A stretch of DNA of 16,231 nt. Source: a bacterium (lineage in GTDB: Bacteria > Armatimonadota > HRBIN16). The DNA lies in assembly GCA_025057335.1 (NCBI GenBank), contig JANWXG010000032.1:1-16231 (forward strand), read 5' to 3'. Both the position numbers and the translations under genes were made by a program. Below are positions 6,188-13,916 of the stretch, piece by piece (positions within the stretch are counted from its first letter, which is position 1; every line of letters starts with the position of its first letter). Under the pieces are notes generated by a model. The model saw only the letters and a program-made list of their open reading frames with translations. It did not search any database and had not been told where the DNA came from.

Positions 6188-8002
6188 CTATCCTCCTACT
6201 TGTCGTAACCCCTCAGACACTCGCGCCACGTAGGCTTCGTACTGCTGCTGTAGCATGCGTGCAATGGTGTCCTTCGCTGCCACCAACACCAGCTGTGCCG
6301 TTTCCAGCCTCTGCAAAGTGAGAGCTGTCCCTTCAGGCGTACGCTGCAGAGGCAGGACTGCAAAGCCCGTAGGCTTCACCAGCCACGCCAGACGAGGCTC
6401 AAGCCAGGGGAGCTTCGGCAGCTGTATCTGTACGGTCACGGGATTCACGCGCAGAGTGTGCCTCTCCTGGACGTAGTCCTCGTTCAGCACTACTAGTAGC
6501 AAGGCTTCTTCTCCAGCGACTAACGTGGAGACCAGCGCGTTGGGTGCACTGGCACGGGCAAGCGAAGTAGGATGCGCCACTGCTAGCAATGGCGCTACGT
6601 ACCCCAGCTCACGGTACACCTCGCCGATAGCATGCCAGACCTCTGGGAACTCGCCACTGCCTCGATGCAAGTACGTTGTCGTTCGCTCTGTATGGTGTCC
6701 GTAGCCGAACAGCCCGCGTGCCCCCGCAGCGATAGCGTATAGGGTCATCAGGCGTATCTCGCCAGGAGTTGGGGGGCGGGGAAATCGCTTCTTCGCCCGT
6801 TCTATTGGGTCATACGGCTCTTCGTAACAGCTCTGGAACGTGAAGCTAACGGGGCGAGGACCCGCAGCCTGACGCGCCGTGCGCACGACCTCGTACACCC
6901 ATTTTATATCCTGTCCGAGAGTTAGTGGGTAACAGTCGGGGTTCACCCAGTCCGCGATAGGCGCGTAGACGTAATAATTCACTGGCTTGTAGGTCAGATT
7001 TAGCGTGAGTAAGGTCATCTTGCTGGGGTCGGCTTCGCGATAGGTCTGGCAGCGGCGCTCCATCTCCATCGCGAGGTAGCCGATGCGCTGCACGTGCGGC
7101 AAATCCTTCGCCTCGAAGTAATCATGCACGTCAGGCTCGTCCATTGGGCTGTAGGCGAACAGCCCTGGATGTGCCCTCATGTAGTCTGCGGGGGCGGAGT
7201 TGCCGATAATCATTACCGCCTTCATCGCCAGTTGGGCGTGCAAGTCCAGCAGCTCCTTGCTGAGGGGGGCAAAACTGTTGTGTCCGTTACAGCCGTTTTG
7301 GGCATACTCTGCGTAAGTAGCGTAGCCGTAGGAACCGAGTGGTACCCAGTCATCACCCGTGCGCACACAGCAGGAGGCTGTTGCGCCATCCGAAGTCTGC
7401 ACGCGATACACGTGGTAGGAGCCATACACCAGCGGTCGCCTCAAACGCAGCACAATGGGAGCTATTCCCGTGCGAAAGCGGTGGTCTAGCACCTCGCACT
7501 GACGAGAGACCTCCTGCGCGTCCAGCCACACGCGCTTCACCTGCCGATGCCTACGGTCAGCGTTCTCCACAACGAGGTAAACTGTGTCGCCGTGTGCGTT
7601 GAAGCCGACCGTCTCGATGCGTATCGGCGGCTTCTGCATGGGAACATGTGCTGTGATTTCGTCGCCGCTGTCGAAGGCGATGCGCACGAAGGGGGTAGCC
7701 CCTGGCTTCTCCGCGGGGCGGATGCAGCACTCCCCTACGGCGCCTGGCGGCAACGGATTGGGCAGCAAGCGCCACCAGTGCACCTTGCGTTCTTGCCGTA
7801 GCTTCTTCAACGGCATATCGTTCAGGAAAAAGGCTTCGGGGTAGACAAGGCGGCTACCCCTGTTAACCACGTACAGGTATAGTGTGCCAGCGGCGAACCC
7901 TCCGGCAAAGAAGTCTTTCCCCCCGAACCCGCTCTCGAACCAACCATACGGCTCGCCGCGATCGGGTAGCCAGCAGGTGTGGAGGAGCTCTATGGACGCC
8001 AT
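6188..8002 (-). CDS. Glycoside-hydrolase-like TIM-barrel protein with flanking beta domains
   Basis: The ATG at 8002 is preceded by GGGGAGGA ten bases upstream and gives 604 residues. The frame continues to GTG 8068, but neither that start nor the ATG at 8038 has a ribosome binding site. Residues 1 to about 215 look like all-beta domains. From LGSYGYATYAEYAQNG (222-237) the pattern is that of a (beta/alpha)8 barrel. AYSPMDEP has D288-E289-P290 at a barrel strand end, where such proteins often carry the acid/base Glu. IADWVNPDCYPL and YAIAAGARGLFGYG come from later strands. A beta-rich domain follows from about 480. No signal peptide is visible, so it is probably cytoplasmic. The glycosidase role is inference, and I cannot assign a GH family. 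Confidence 0.8.
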   Translation of the reverse strand: MASIELLHTCWLPDRGEPYGWFESGFGGKDFFAGGFAAGTLYLYVVNRGSRLVYPEAFFLNDMPLKKLRQERKVHWWRLLPNPLPPGAVGECCIRPAEKPGATPFVRIAFDSGDEITAHVPMQKPPIRIETVGFNAHGDTVYLVVENADRRHRQVKRVWLDAQEVSRQCEVLDHRFRTGIAPIVLRLRRPLVYGSYHVYRVQTSDGATASCCVRTGDDWVPLGSYGYATYAEYAQNGCNGHNSFAPLSKELLDLHAQLAMKAVMIIGNSAPADYMRAHPGLFAYSPMDEPDVHDYFEAKDLPHVQRIGYLAMEMERRCQTYREADPSKMTLLTLNLTYKPVNYYVYAPIADWVNPDCYPLTLGQDIKWVYEVVRTARQAAGPRPVSFTFQSCYEEPYDPIERAKKRFPRPPTPGEIRLMTLYAIAAGARGLFGYGHHTERTTTYLHRGSGEFPEVWHAIGEVYRELGYVAPLLAVAHPTSLARASAPNALVSTLVAGEEALLLVVLNEDYVQERHTLRVNPVTVQIQLPKLPWLEPRLAWLVKPTGFAVLPLQRTPEGTALTLQRLETAQLVLVAAKDTIARMLQQQYEAYVARVSEGLRQVGG

Positions 8003-8300
8003 TTCGGGGTCATCCTCCCCACTCCCGTTATCATCCATCGGATTCACCAGTTGGCAATTCCCCGACACAAGAGGTTGCCTCGCGTGGTGCCTGTCTATGC
8101 TAACACATCAGCGAAGGAGGGAGCAATACGAAAAAGCGTCATCCCTTGCTCTCTCAGCGAGGTGAGGGCGTTTGAGAAATCCCCTCGGGCAACCTTACTA
8201 CGCCACAGGGAGCGGTTGCAGCTCGTAGGGGAGAGACCCTTCTCTGCACTCAGGGTGACGCAGAGACCAGAGGACAAGGCTCTCGCCGAGCTGCACCCTT

Positions 8301-8371
8301 GTCCTGCTGAGCCGAAGGCGAAGCATCTCCCTCAGGTTGGTTCAGGGAGTCTTCGCCTCGTCCGAGACGAC
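8301..8371 (+). repeat. Dispersed imperfect-palindrome repeat, copy B (degenerate)
   Basis: It opens GTCCTGCTGAGCCGAAGGCGAAGCATCTCC and closes GGAGTCTTCGCCTCGTCCGAGACGAC. The ends pair only partly. The order of elements matches copies A, C and E. Confidence 0.5.
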
Positions 8372-8406
8372 AGCAGTTCACCCGACGTTTCGTAGTGGAT
8401 GTCTTC

Positions 8407-8430
8407 CCCCCGACTGAAGTCGGGGGCTAT
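8407..8430 (+). repeat. Palindromic unit P1
   Basis: CCCCCGACT and AGTCGGGGG pair exactly around a GA loop. CTAT and GGGAAGGGGG follow. Unit P3 carries the same tail and the unit is related to P2 in reverse orientation. Confidence 0.7.
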
Positions 8431-8494
8431 GGGAAGGGGGGAAATCCGCCTGCGCGGATGGGGAAAACCTGCGCAGGCAGGTCTGTTCTTAGCA

Positions 8495-8518
8495 TAGCCC
8501 CCCATTTCAATGGGGGGC
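8495..8518 (-). repeat. Palindromic unit P2, inverted orientation
   Basis: GCCCCCCATT and AATGGGGGGC pair exactly around TC. Read on the minus strand it becomes GCCCCCCATTGAAATGGGGG followed by GCTATG. That is the P1/P3 plan with the symmetric G/C pair next to the ATT exchanged. Confidence 0.7.
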
Positions 8519-8538
8519 ATAGTGTCTCGGCAGGTTGT

Positions 8539-8563
8539 GCCCCCGATTGAAATCGGGGGCTAT
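8539..8563 (+). repeat. Palindromic unit P3
   Basis: GCCCCCGATT and AATCGGGGGC pair exactly around GA and are followed by TATGGGAAGGGGGAAATCCGC, nearly the same downstream sequence as after P1. P3 ends about 27 bp before the CstA promoter. Confidence 0.7.
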
Positions 8564-8590
8564 GGGAAGGGGGAAATCCGCGCAGTGAGG

Positions 8591-8620
8591 TTGACAAGCG
8601 TTTTTCCTGTTTGGTAGAGT
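8591..8620 (+). promoter_or_regulatory. Sigma-70-type promoter for cstA
   Basis: A perfect -35 TTGACA (8591-8596) is followed after 18 bp by TAGAGT (8615-8620), with TG one base before it (extended -10). Initiation would fall near 8627, leaving about 33 nt before the TTG at 8660. Confidence 0.7.
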
Positions 8621-8659
8621 CTTTGCCACAGTGAGATGTGGAAGGGAGGGGAATTCGTC

Positions 8660-10363
8660 TTGCCTTCAGTGTGGGTTGTGCTCGGTGTCGCAGTGCTCCT
8701 GGGGATAGCTTATCGTTGGTACGGAACCTTCCTAGCGCGTCAAGTTTTCAGGGTAGACGACGCTCAGCCGACCCCTGCGCACACCCAGCGCGACGAGGTA
8801 GACTACATCCCCACGCCCGTGCCTGTGTTGTTTGGGCACCATTTTGCGTCGATTGCGGGCTTGGGACCGTTGCTAGGACCAGCCATCGCAGTCATCTGGG
8901 GTTGGTTGCCTGCGCTCTTATGGATTGTCATCGGCAGTATCTTCATTGGGGCGGTACATGACCTGGGATGTCTGGTCGCGTCAGTACGCCATCGCGCACG
9001 CTCCATTGCCGATGTGGCGGCGGACGTGATGGGACATCGTGCCCGCATGCTGTTCCTGTTGTTCGCCATCTTTGCGCTCTCCTTGGCGATGGGGGTTTTC
9101 GTGGTGAACATCGCTTCGTTGTTTGCGCCTGGTGCTGGTGCAGCGGAGGGTGGACATGTGCCGCAGGCGGTGCTGCCTAGTCTGATGCTCATCGTGATTG
9201 CCGCCACGATGGGAGTACTCCACTACCGTCTGCACATAAGGCTCACCCCCTTGACAGTAGCAGCAGTGCTTGCAAGCCTCTTTTTCGTGTGGGTGGGTGT
9301 TCGCGCGCCTATTACGGAAATCGCCGGAATCTCGCTCACGCCCGAGCGGTGGACGTACCTGCTCATGGTGTATGCTTTCGTGGCGTCTGTGCTGCCCGTG
9401 TGGTTGCTGTTGCAACCGCGTGACTACGTGAACTCGTTCCAACTCTACTTGGGCATGGCGCTGTTGCTAGGAGGCGTGCTACTGGCAAACCCCACAATAG
9501 TGGCACCTGCGGTAAACACCGAAGCGAGGGGATTGCAGCCTCTGTTCCCCATGTTGTTCATCACAGTGGCGTGTGGAGCGGTGTCGGGTTTCCACTCGCT
9601 CGTGGCGTCGGGAACTACCTCCAAGCAGATAGCGCGCGAAAGCCACGCACAGCCGATCGCCTACGGTGGGATGCTGACCGAAGGGCTGCTGGCGACGCTA
9701 GCCCTAGTAGCGGTTGCGGCTGGTATGGGGAGTGCCAGTGAATGGGCGACCCGCTACGCCGATTGGAAATCAGCAGGCACACAGGCGCTCTCCCACTTCG
9801 TGCACGGGGCGGGCACTCTGGTGGCGTTGACAGGCGTGCCGCTGGAGCTGGCGAAGGTGTTCGTGGCAACAGTGGCGGTCGGTTTTGCGCTGACTACACT
9901 AGACAGCGGTACACGCCTCATCCGCTACAATGTACAGGAACTTGGCTTCGCGTGGCGGGTAGCTGCGTTGCAGAAGCCGCTAGTGGCGACAGCGATTGCG
10001 GTGGGACTCATCGGAAGCTTCGCTCTGATGCGCTCTCCTGACCCGTTGACGGGGCAGCTAAAGCCGTTGGGTTCCATCTTATGGCAACTGTTTGGCACCT
10101 CTAACCAGCTGCTGGCGGGGCTATCGCTGCTGGTAGTGTCGCTCTACTTGCGTGCCGTAGGACGCCCTTCGCGCTATACAGCGTTGCCTATGGTGTTCAT
10201 GCTGATTGTCACTATCAGCGCGCTCATCTGGAGTATGTTCCAGTTCTGGAGACAGGGCAACTGGTTGTTGCTCTCGCTGGCTGGGGCGATTCTGCTACTG
10301 GCAGGATGGTTAGTGGGCGAAGCGTTGGGAATAGTGCAGCGCCGTCTCCGTGTTGTGGTTTAG
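8660..10363 (+). CDS. cstA: CstA-family transporter (carbon starvation protein A), short form
   Basis: CstA-family proteins are multi-pass membrane transporters linked to pyruvate and peptide uptake. Family landmarks are GPLLGPAIAVIWGWLPALLW, then GAVHDLGCLVASVRHRARSI, VSGFHSLVASGTTSKQI, LTTLDSGTRLIRYNVQELG and LWQLFGTSNQLLAGLSLLV. I count well over ten hydrophobic segments. I prefer the TTG at 8660 (567 residues). GGGAGGGG lies eight bases upstream, and the protein then begins PSVWVVLGVAVLLGIAYRWYG like other family members. The in-frame ATG at 8636 (575 residues) has no ribosome binding site and lies only about 9 nt from the predicted transcript start. The protein is shorter than E. coli CstA (about 700). 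It appears to be transcribed alone. Confidence 0.93.
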   Translation: MPSVWVVLGVAVLLGIAYRWYGTFLARQVFRVDDAQPTPAHTQRDEVDYIPTPVPVLFGHHFASIAGLGPLLGPAIAVIWGWLPALLWIVIGSIFIGAVHDLGCLVASVRHRARSIADVAADVMGHRARMLFLLFAIFALSLAMGVFVVNIASLFAPGAGAAEGGHVPQAVLPSLMLIVIAATMGVLHYRLHIRLTPLTVAAVLASLFFVWVGVRAPITEIAGISLTPERWTYLLMVYAFVASVLPVWLLLQPRDYVNSFQLYLGMALLLGGVLLANPTIVAPAVNTEARGLQPLFPMLFITVACGAVSGFHSLVASGTTSKQIARESHAQPIAYGGMLTEGLLATLALVAVAAGMGSASEWATRYADWKSAGTQALSHFVHGAGTLVALTGVPLELAKVFVATVAVGFALTTLDSGTRLIRYNVQELGFAWRVAALQKPLVATAIAVGLIGSFALMRSPDPLTGQLKPLGSILWQLFGTSNQLLAGLSLLVVSLYLRAVGRPSRYTALPMVFMLIVTISALIWSMFQFWRQGNWLLLSLAGAILLLAGWLVGEALGIVQRRLRVVV

Positions 10364-10491
10364 AAGTGTATTTTATCTACAAAACCAGTATTATGCATGG
10401 CTTTTTTCAAAAAGAGGGGTAGTTCCCCCCGATTTGGTACGAATCTTGCGTTATAGTAAAGATGGGTATAGCTGAAAGGAGGAGACGCGAT

Positions 10492-11073
10492 ATGCGGAAG
10501 TTGGTAGCGGTTCTGGCAGTAGCAGCAGCATGGGCGCTTCTGGTGCATCCTGTGGCACGCGCTGGCACGCCTCTCCCGGAGGCAGAGCCGAACAACACTT
10601 TTGGCACCGCCAATCTAATTGCTCGCTCTCTGTTCAACCCGACAGGCTCGGTGAGCATTCTGGGGACGCTCAGTCCGGGCGACGTAGACTATTTTGAGGT
10701 GCCTTTGCTCGCGGGCGATTTCTTCGCAGCTCACCTCGTGATTGCGCCCGGTTCTTTCAACAACGCGACCGCTCTGGGCATCTTCGACCCGGGTGCCAAT
10801 CTGGTTGCCTACGACCTGTACGCCCCCAACGTGCTGTCTGGTCTGATCCCCTCTAACGGAGGGTGGCGTGTCGCAGTGACTGGATACCCAGATGTGGGCT
10901 CTGTCTTTCTGGGGGATGATGGAGTTCCCTTCAATGGAACTCACCCTCAGAGCGTCAACTACTTACTCACACTGAGTCTGGTTCCAGTACCCGAGCCGGG
11001 CGGCATGGTGGCTTTGGCTACTGGGATCGTGGGGCTACTCGGCTACTCGATGCGACGACGGCGTGTCAGCTAG
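10492..11073 (+). CDS. Secreted PPC-domain protein with PEP-CTERM sorting signal
   Basis: The ATG at 10492 follows AAGGAGG and gives 193 residues; the longer frame from 10462 would bury that ribosome binding site. A signal peptide (MRKLVAVLAVAAAWALLVHP, cleavage near ARA/G at 25) is followed by a bacterial pre-peptidase C-terminal (PPC) type beta domain. EAEPNNTFGTAN (30-41), GTLSPGDVDYFEV (58-70) and GGWRVAVTG (123-131) are its hallmarks. The end is a PEP-CTERM tail: PEP at 167-169, a hydrophobic segment at about 171-186, then RRRR. PEP-CTERM proteins are processed by an exosortase and placed at the cell surface or in the matrix. No exosortase is in the window. A possible -10 TATAGT lies at 10452-10457, without a clear -35. 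Confidence 0.85.
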   Translation: MRKLVAVLAVAAAWALLVHPVARAGTPLPEAEPNNTFGTANLIARSLFNPTGSVSILGTLSPGDVDYFEVPLLAGDFFAAHLVIAPGSFNNATALGIFDPGANLVAYDLYAPNVLSGLIPSNGGWRVAVTGYPDVGSVFLGDDGVPFNGTHPQSVNYLLTLSLVPVPEPGGMVALATGIVGLLGYSMRRRRVS

Positions 11074-11103
11074 TCCCCGCCTGCGCTCAGACTCCATTTT
11101 CTC

Positions 11104-11132
11104 CAACAGCCCGTCTCCTGGACGGGCTGTTG
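11104..11132 (+). terminator. Stem-loop after the PEP-CTERM gene
   Basis: CAACAGCCCGTC (11104-11115) and GACGGGCTGTTG (11121-11132) form a perfect 12-bp stem with the 5-nt loop TCCTG, 30 bp after the stop codon. No T-run follows on either strand, so it may act as an mRNA 3' stabiliser or a non-canonical terminator. Confidence 0.6.
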
Positions 11133-11204
11133 GGTTATGGAGAGCGCTTGGCGTTCCCCCAATCTCTCTCATCATCTTTTCTTAACAATACCGACCTACA
11201 CAAC

Positions 11205-11234
11205 TTGACAAACCTTCCGATGATGTGGTATAAC
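11205..11234 (+). promoter_or_regulatory. Promoter of the ilv transcript
   Basis: TTGACA (11205-11210) and TATAAC (11229-11234) are 18 bp apart, and TG lies one base before the -10 (TGGTATAAC). Six of six and five of six matches make it the best promoter in the window. Initiation near 11241 places the whole T-box leader in the transcript. Confidence 0.85.
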
Positions 11235-11280
11235 CTACGCACACAAGGAAGCAATCCTACCGAAAAGTACATACAGCAAC

Positions 11281-11546
11281 GCGAAGAAGAGGAGTAGTAG
11301 GTAGAGGGGCGTCTCACAGAGAGCTGCCGGTCGGTGCGAGGCAGTAGACGCGGCTACCGAACTCGCCTCGGAGCAGAGAGGCTGAACCAGGCTGCTGCCT
11401 GCAAGTAGGTCTCTCCGGGTGCGCCCGATATCGCGCAAAGAGTGGCTTGCGTGTGAAGCCCATTCGCTTTGCGCGCAGGCAACAAGGGTGGTACCACGTG
11501 AGGTCATACAAGCCTCTCGTCCCTTGGCGGGATGAGAGGCTTTTTT
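11281..11546 (+). ncRNA. T-box riboswitch leader, leucine (CUC) specifier
   Basis: The leader senses the charging of a tRNA and controls transcription of ilvB. Stem I can be drawn. GAGG 11289-11292 pairs with CCTC 11366-11369, and GGTAG 11300-11304 with CTACC 11354-11358. GCGTCT 11309-11314 pairs with AGACGC 11346-11351, and CTGCC 11324-11328 with GGCAG 11340-11344. The AGAGAG bulge (11318-11323) and GGTGCGAG (11333-11340) are T-box hallmarks. The specifier loop has AGTA on the 5' side and GAACTCG on the 3' side, so the specifier codon is CTC at 11362-11364 (Leu). CGCGCAAAG 11432-11440 pairs with CTTTGCGCG 11467-11475 as Stem III. The T-box AAGGGTGGTACCACG (11484-11498) can pair with CGTCCCTT (11518-11525) as antiterminator. 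Its TGGT (11489-11492) would pair with a tRNA ending ACCA, matching the A73 of tRNA-Leu. Confidence 0.95.
11511..11546 (+). terminator. T-box regulated intrinsic terminator
   Basis: AGCCTCTCGTCCC (11511-11523) pairs with GGGATGAGAGGCT (11529-11541) with one G-U pair and the loop TTGGC; six T residues run from 11541 to 11546. The left arm shares CGTCCC with the antiterminator, so the two structures exclude each other. Confidence 0.93.
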
Positions 11547-11584
11547 GATACTAAAGGCTACACAGAGGGAGGTCGATACGAGCG

Positions 11585-13375
11585 ATGCCAAGAATGTCTG
11601 GAGCACAAATCCTGCTAGAATGTTTGAGGCAGGAAGGCGTGGAGTACATCTTCGGCTACCCGGGAGGCGCCGTGCTTCCCATCTATGACGCACTGTACGA
11701 CTTTCGGGACATCAAGCACATCCTAGTACGCCATGAGCAGGGCGCAGCACACATGGCGGACGGCTACGCGCGCGCGACAGGCAAGGTGGGCGTCTGCCTG
11801 GCGACGAGCGGACCTGCCGCCACCAACCTGGTGACAGGAATCGCCACTGCACAAATGGACTCCATCCCAATGGTGGCGCTCACAGGGCAGGTGCGTACCA
11901 CCAACATCGGCAAGGACGCCTTCCAGGAGACCGACGCCATCGGCATCACGATGCCCATCACCAAACACAACTACCTGCTCAAGCGTACCGAAGACATCCC
12001 GCGCGTCATCGCGGAAGCCTTCTACATCGCCCGCTCTGGGCGCCCGGGCCCCGTACTCGTAGACATCCCTCTGGACGTCAGCCTTGGCAAAATCGAGTGG
12101 GATCCCTCGCAGTACGAGAAGGACCCCGATATTCCTTCCTATCGCCCGACCTACAAGGGGCACGAGATGCAGATTCGCAAAGCCGCTCAGGCGATTAGGG
12201 AGGCGAAGCGCCCTATCCTGTACGTGGGCGGCGGCGCAGTGCAATCGGGCGCACAGGAGGAGGTGACCGAGCTCTCCGAACGCACCAACATCCTGGTCAC
12301 TACCACGCTGATGGGTAAGGGCGCTATCGACGAGACGCATCCCAACAGCCTGGGTATGCTGGGGATGCACGGCACCGCTTACGCCAACTACGCGGTGCAC
12401 AACTGCGACCTGCTGATTGCCGTCGGAGCGCGCTTCGACGACCGCGTGACAGGCAAGCTCGACCAGTTCGCTAAGTACGCGAAGGTTATTCACATCGATA
12501 TCGACCCAGCGGAAATCGGCAAAGTGGTGCACTGCGACATCCCGATTGTGGGCGACGTGAAGACAGTGCTGCGCGAGCTGCTGAAGTATGTGGAGCCGCG
12601 TCCCGCCACCGAGTGGAACCGCCAGATTATGGAGTGGAAGCGCAAGTTCCCGCTGGTCTATCCCAAAGACGGGCAGATGCATGCCGAGTTCGTTATCGAC
12701 GAAATCTGGCGCGTGACTGAGGGCAACGCCATCATCACCACTGGCGTGGGGCAGCACCAGATGTGGGCGGCGCAGTACTACAAGGTGAAGCGCCCGCGCC
12801 AGTTCATCACCTCTGGTGGACTGGGCACGATGGGATACGGACTGCCCGCTGCTATTGGCGTGCAGCTCGCCCTCCCCAACGAGACGGTAGTGTGCATTGA
12901 CGGCGATGGCTCCTTCCAGATGACCGTGCAGGAGCTGATGACTGCCGTCGTGTACGAGCTGCCCGTCATCGTGGCGATTATCAACAACCGCTCGCTGGGC
13001 ATGGTGCGCCAGTGGCAGGAGCTGTTCTGGAGCGAGCGCTACAGCGAGGTGGACCTGCAAGCCTCGCCCGACTTCGTGAAGTTAGCGGACGCCTACGGCG
13101 CCATCGGCATGCGCGTGACGGAGCCTGAAGACGTGGAACCCGCGATGCGTGAAGCGATGAGCCAGCGCAAGAAGCCTGTCATCATCGACTTCGTGGTGCC
13201 CACCGAGGAGAACGTCTACCCGATGATCCCGTCGGGACAGAGCATCGAGCAGATGATGCTGCGCAAGGACCTCGAGCAACTGCGTGCCACTGTCGACACG
13301 GACGGCGAGGAGTGGTCGTTCGCAGACCAGGAGCAAATCCTGAGGCAGTTCGTGGAACAGCCTGCAAGGCAGTGA
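11585..13375 (+). CDS. ilvB: Acetohydroxyacid synthase catalytic (large) subunit
   Basis: This ThDP- and FAD-dependent enzyme condenses two pyruvates, or pyruvate with 2-oxobutyrate, in the first common step of branched-chain amino acid synthesis. The 596 residues match the usual size. The N-terminal ThDP domain has VEYIFGYPGGAVLPIYDAL (19-37) and HEQGAAHMADGYARATG with the catalytic Glu51. The central FAD-binding domain contains ARFDDRVTGKL. The C-terminal ThDP motif runs from GDG (440-442) to NN (467-468). The ATG at 11585 follows GGGAGGT by 11 bases, which is a little long. It lies 38 bp after the T-box terminator and 14 bp before ilvN, so it is the first gene of the leucine-controlled operon. 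A 445-residue antisense frame is only its shadow. Confidence 0.98.
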   Translation: MPRMSGAQILLECLRQEGVEYIFGYPGGAVLPIYDALYDFRDIKHILVRHEQGAAHMADGYARATGKVGVCLATSGPAATNLVTGIATAQMDSIPMVALTGQVRTTNIGKDAFQETDAIGITMPITKHNYLLKRTEDIPRVIAEAFYIARSGRPGPVLVDIPLDVSLGKIEWDPSQYEKDPDIPSYRPTYKGHEMQIRKAAQAIREAKRPILYVGGGAVQSGAQEEVTELSERTNILVTTTLMGKGAIDETHPNSLGMLGMHGTAYANYAVHNCDLLIAVGARFDDRVTGKLDQFAKYAKVIHIDIDPAEIGKVVHCDIPIVGDVKTVLRELLKYVEPRPATEWNRQIMEWKRKFPLVYPKDGQMHAEFVIDEIWRVTEGNAIITTGVGQHQMWAAQYYKVKRPRQFITSGGLGTMGYGLPAAIGVQLALPNETVVCIDGDGSFQMTVQELMTAVVYELPVIVAIINNRSLGMVRQWQELFWSERYSEVDLQASPDFVKLADAYGAIGMRVTEPEDVEPAMREAMSQRKKPVIIDFVVPTEENVYPMIPSGQSIEQMMLRKDLEQLRATVDTDGEEWSFADQEQILRQFVEQPARQ

Positions 13376-13389
13376 GGGGTGCAGGGACG

Positions 13390-13905
13390 ATGGCAGGAAA
13401 CGCTCAGAACGGCAGGGAACACCAGCATACGATTACCGCGCTGGTGCAGAACCATCCGGGTGTGCTGGCACGGGTCGCCGGGCTGTTCGCCCGGCGAGGC
13501 TACAACATCGAGTCGCTGGCGGTATCCGTGACCGAGAACCCCGACATCTCGCGGATGACCATCGTGGCGCGCGGCGACGACCGCGTACTGGAACAGATTA
13601 CCAAGCAGCTCAACAAGCTCATCGAGGTCATCCGCGTGGTAGACTACGTGGAACACTCCGCGATTGAGCGCGAGCTGGCGCTCATCAAGGTCAATGCGGA
13701 GCCGAAAAACCGCTCGGAGATTCTGCAGCTGGCGGAGGTGTTTCGCGGGCGCGTCATCGACGTGAGCGAGAAGACCTTCCTCATCGAGCTCACAGGCGGT
13801 CCCGAAAAGATCGACGCCTTCGCCCGCCTGATGGCGCCCTACGGTATCCGCGAGATGGCGCGTACCGGCGTGATTGCGATGGCACGAGGCACCAAGACGG
13901 CGTAG
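13390..13905 (+). CDS. ilvN: Acetohydroxyacid synthase regulatory (small) subunit
   Basis: This subunit binds and activates IlvB and confers valine feedback inhibition. From the ATG at 13390 the protein has 171 residues, the normal bacterial length. The ACT domain starts at HTITALVQNHPGVLARVAGL and continues through RRGYNIESLAV and ISRMTIV. The second domain starts near RELALIKVNA and ends GIREMARTGVIAMARG. The frame is open upstream to 13312 inside ilvB, but GAGGGG (13374-13379) just after the ilvB stop supports 13390. The start lies 14 bp after ilvB, so the two are co-transcribed and probably co-translated. The alternative symbol ilvH is equally valid. Confidence 0.97.
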   Translation: MAGNAQNGREHQHTITALVQNHPGVLARVAGLFARRGYNIESLAVSVTENPDISRMTIVARGDDRVLEQITKQLNKLIEVIRVVDYVEHSAIERELALIKVNAEPKNRSEILQLAEVFRGRVIDVSEKTFLIELTGGPEKIDAFARLMAPYGIREMARTGVIAMARGTKTA

Positions 13906-13916
13906 AGGAGGCGGCG

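Larger units (their letters stand above)
8003..8590. other. Repeat-rich intergenic region without genes
   Basis: This gap between divergent genes carries one degenerate copy of the dispersed palindrome and three related short palindromes, listed separately. Between the first two palindromes, CCTGCGC-rich segments (about 8449-8482) form a further inverted pair. I see no convincing minus-strand promoter for the 8002 gene and no coding frame with a ribosome binding site. Confidence 0.55.

Noticed and set aside
8003..8068. N-terminal extension of the glycoside-hydrolase-like protein to 8068
   Set aside because: GGGGAGGA in front of the ATG at 8002 is much stronger than anything before the GTG at 8068 or the ATG at 8038. 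The extension is polar and looks non-domain.
11235..11693. Minus-strand frame across the ilv leader
   Set aside because: It runs antisense to the T-box and the ilvB start. The conserved RNA structure explains this sequence fully.
11723..13060. 445-codon open frame on the minus strand
   Set aside because: It lies wholly antisense to ilvB, whose sequence and motifs are unmistakable. Long antisense frames are common opposite GC-rich coding sequence with strong codon bias.
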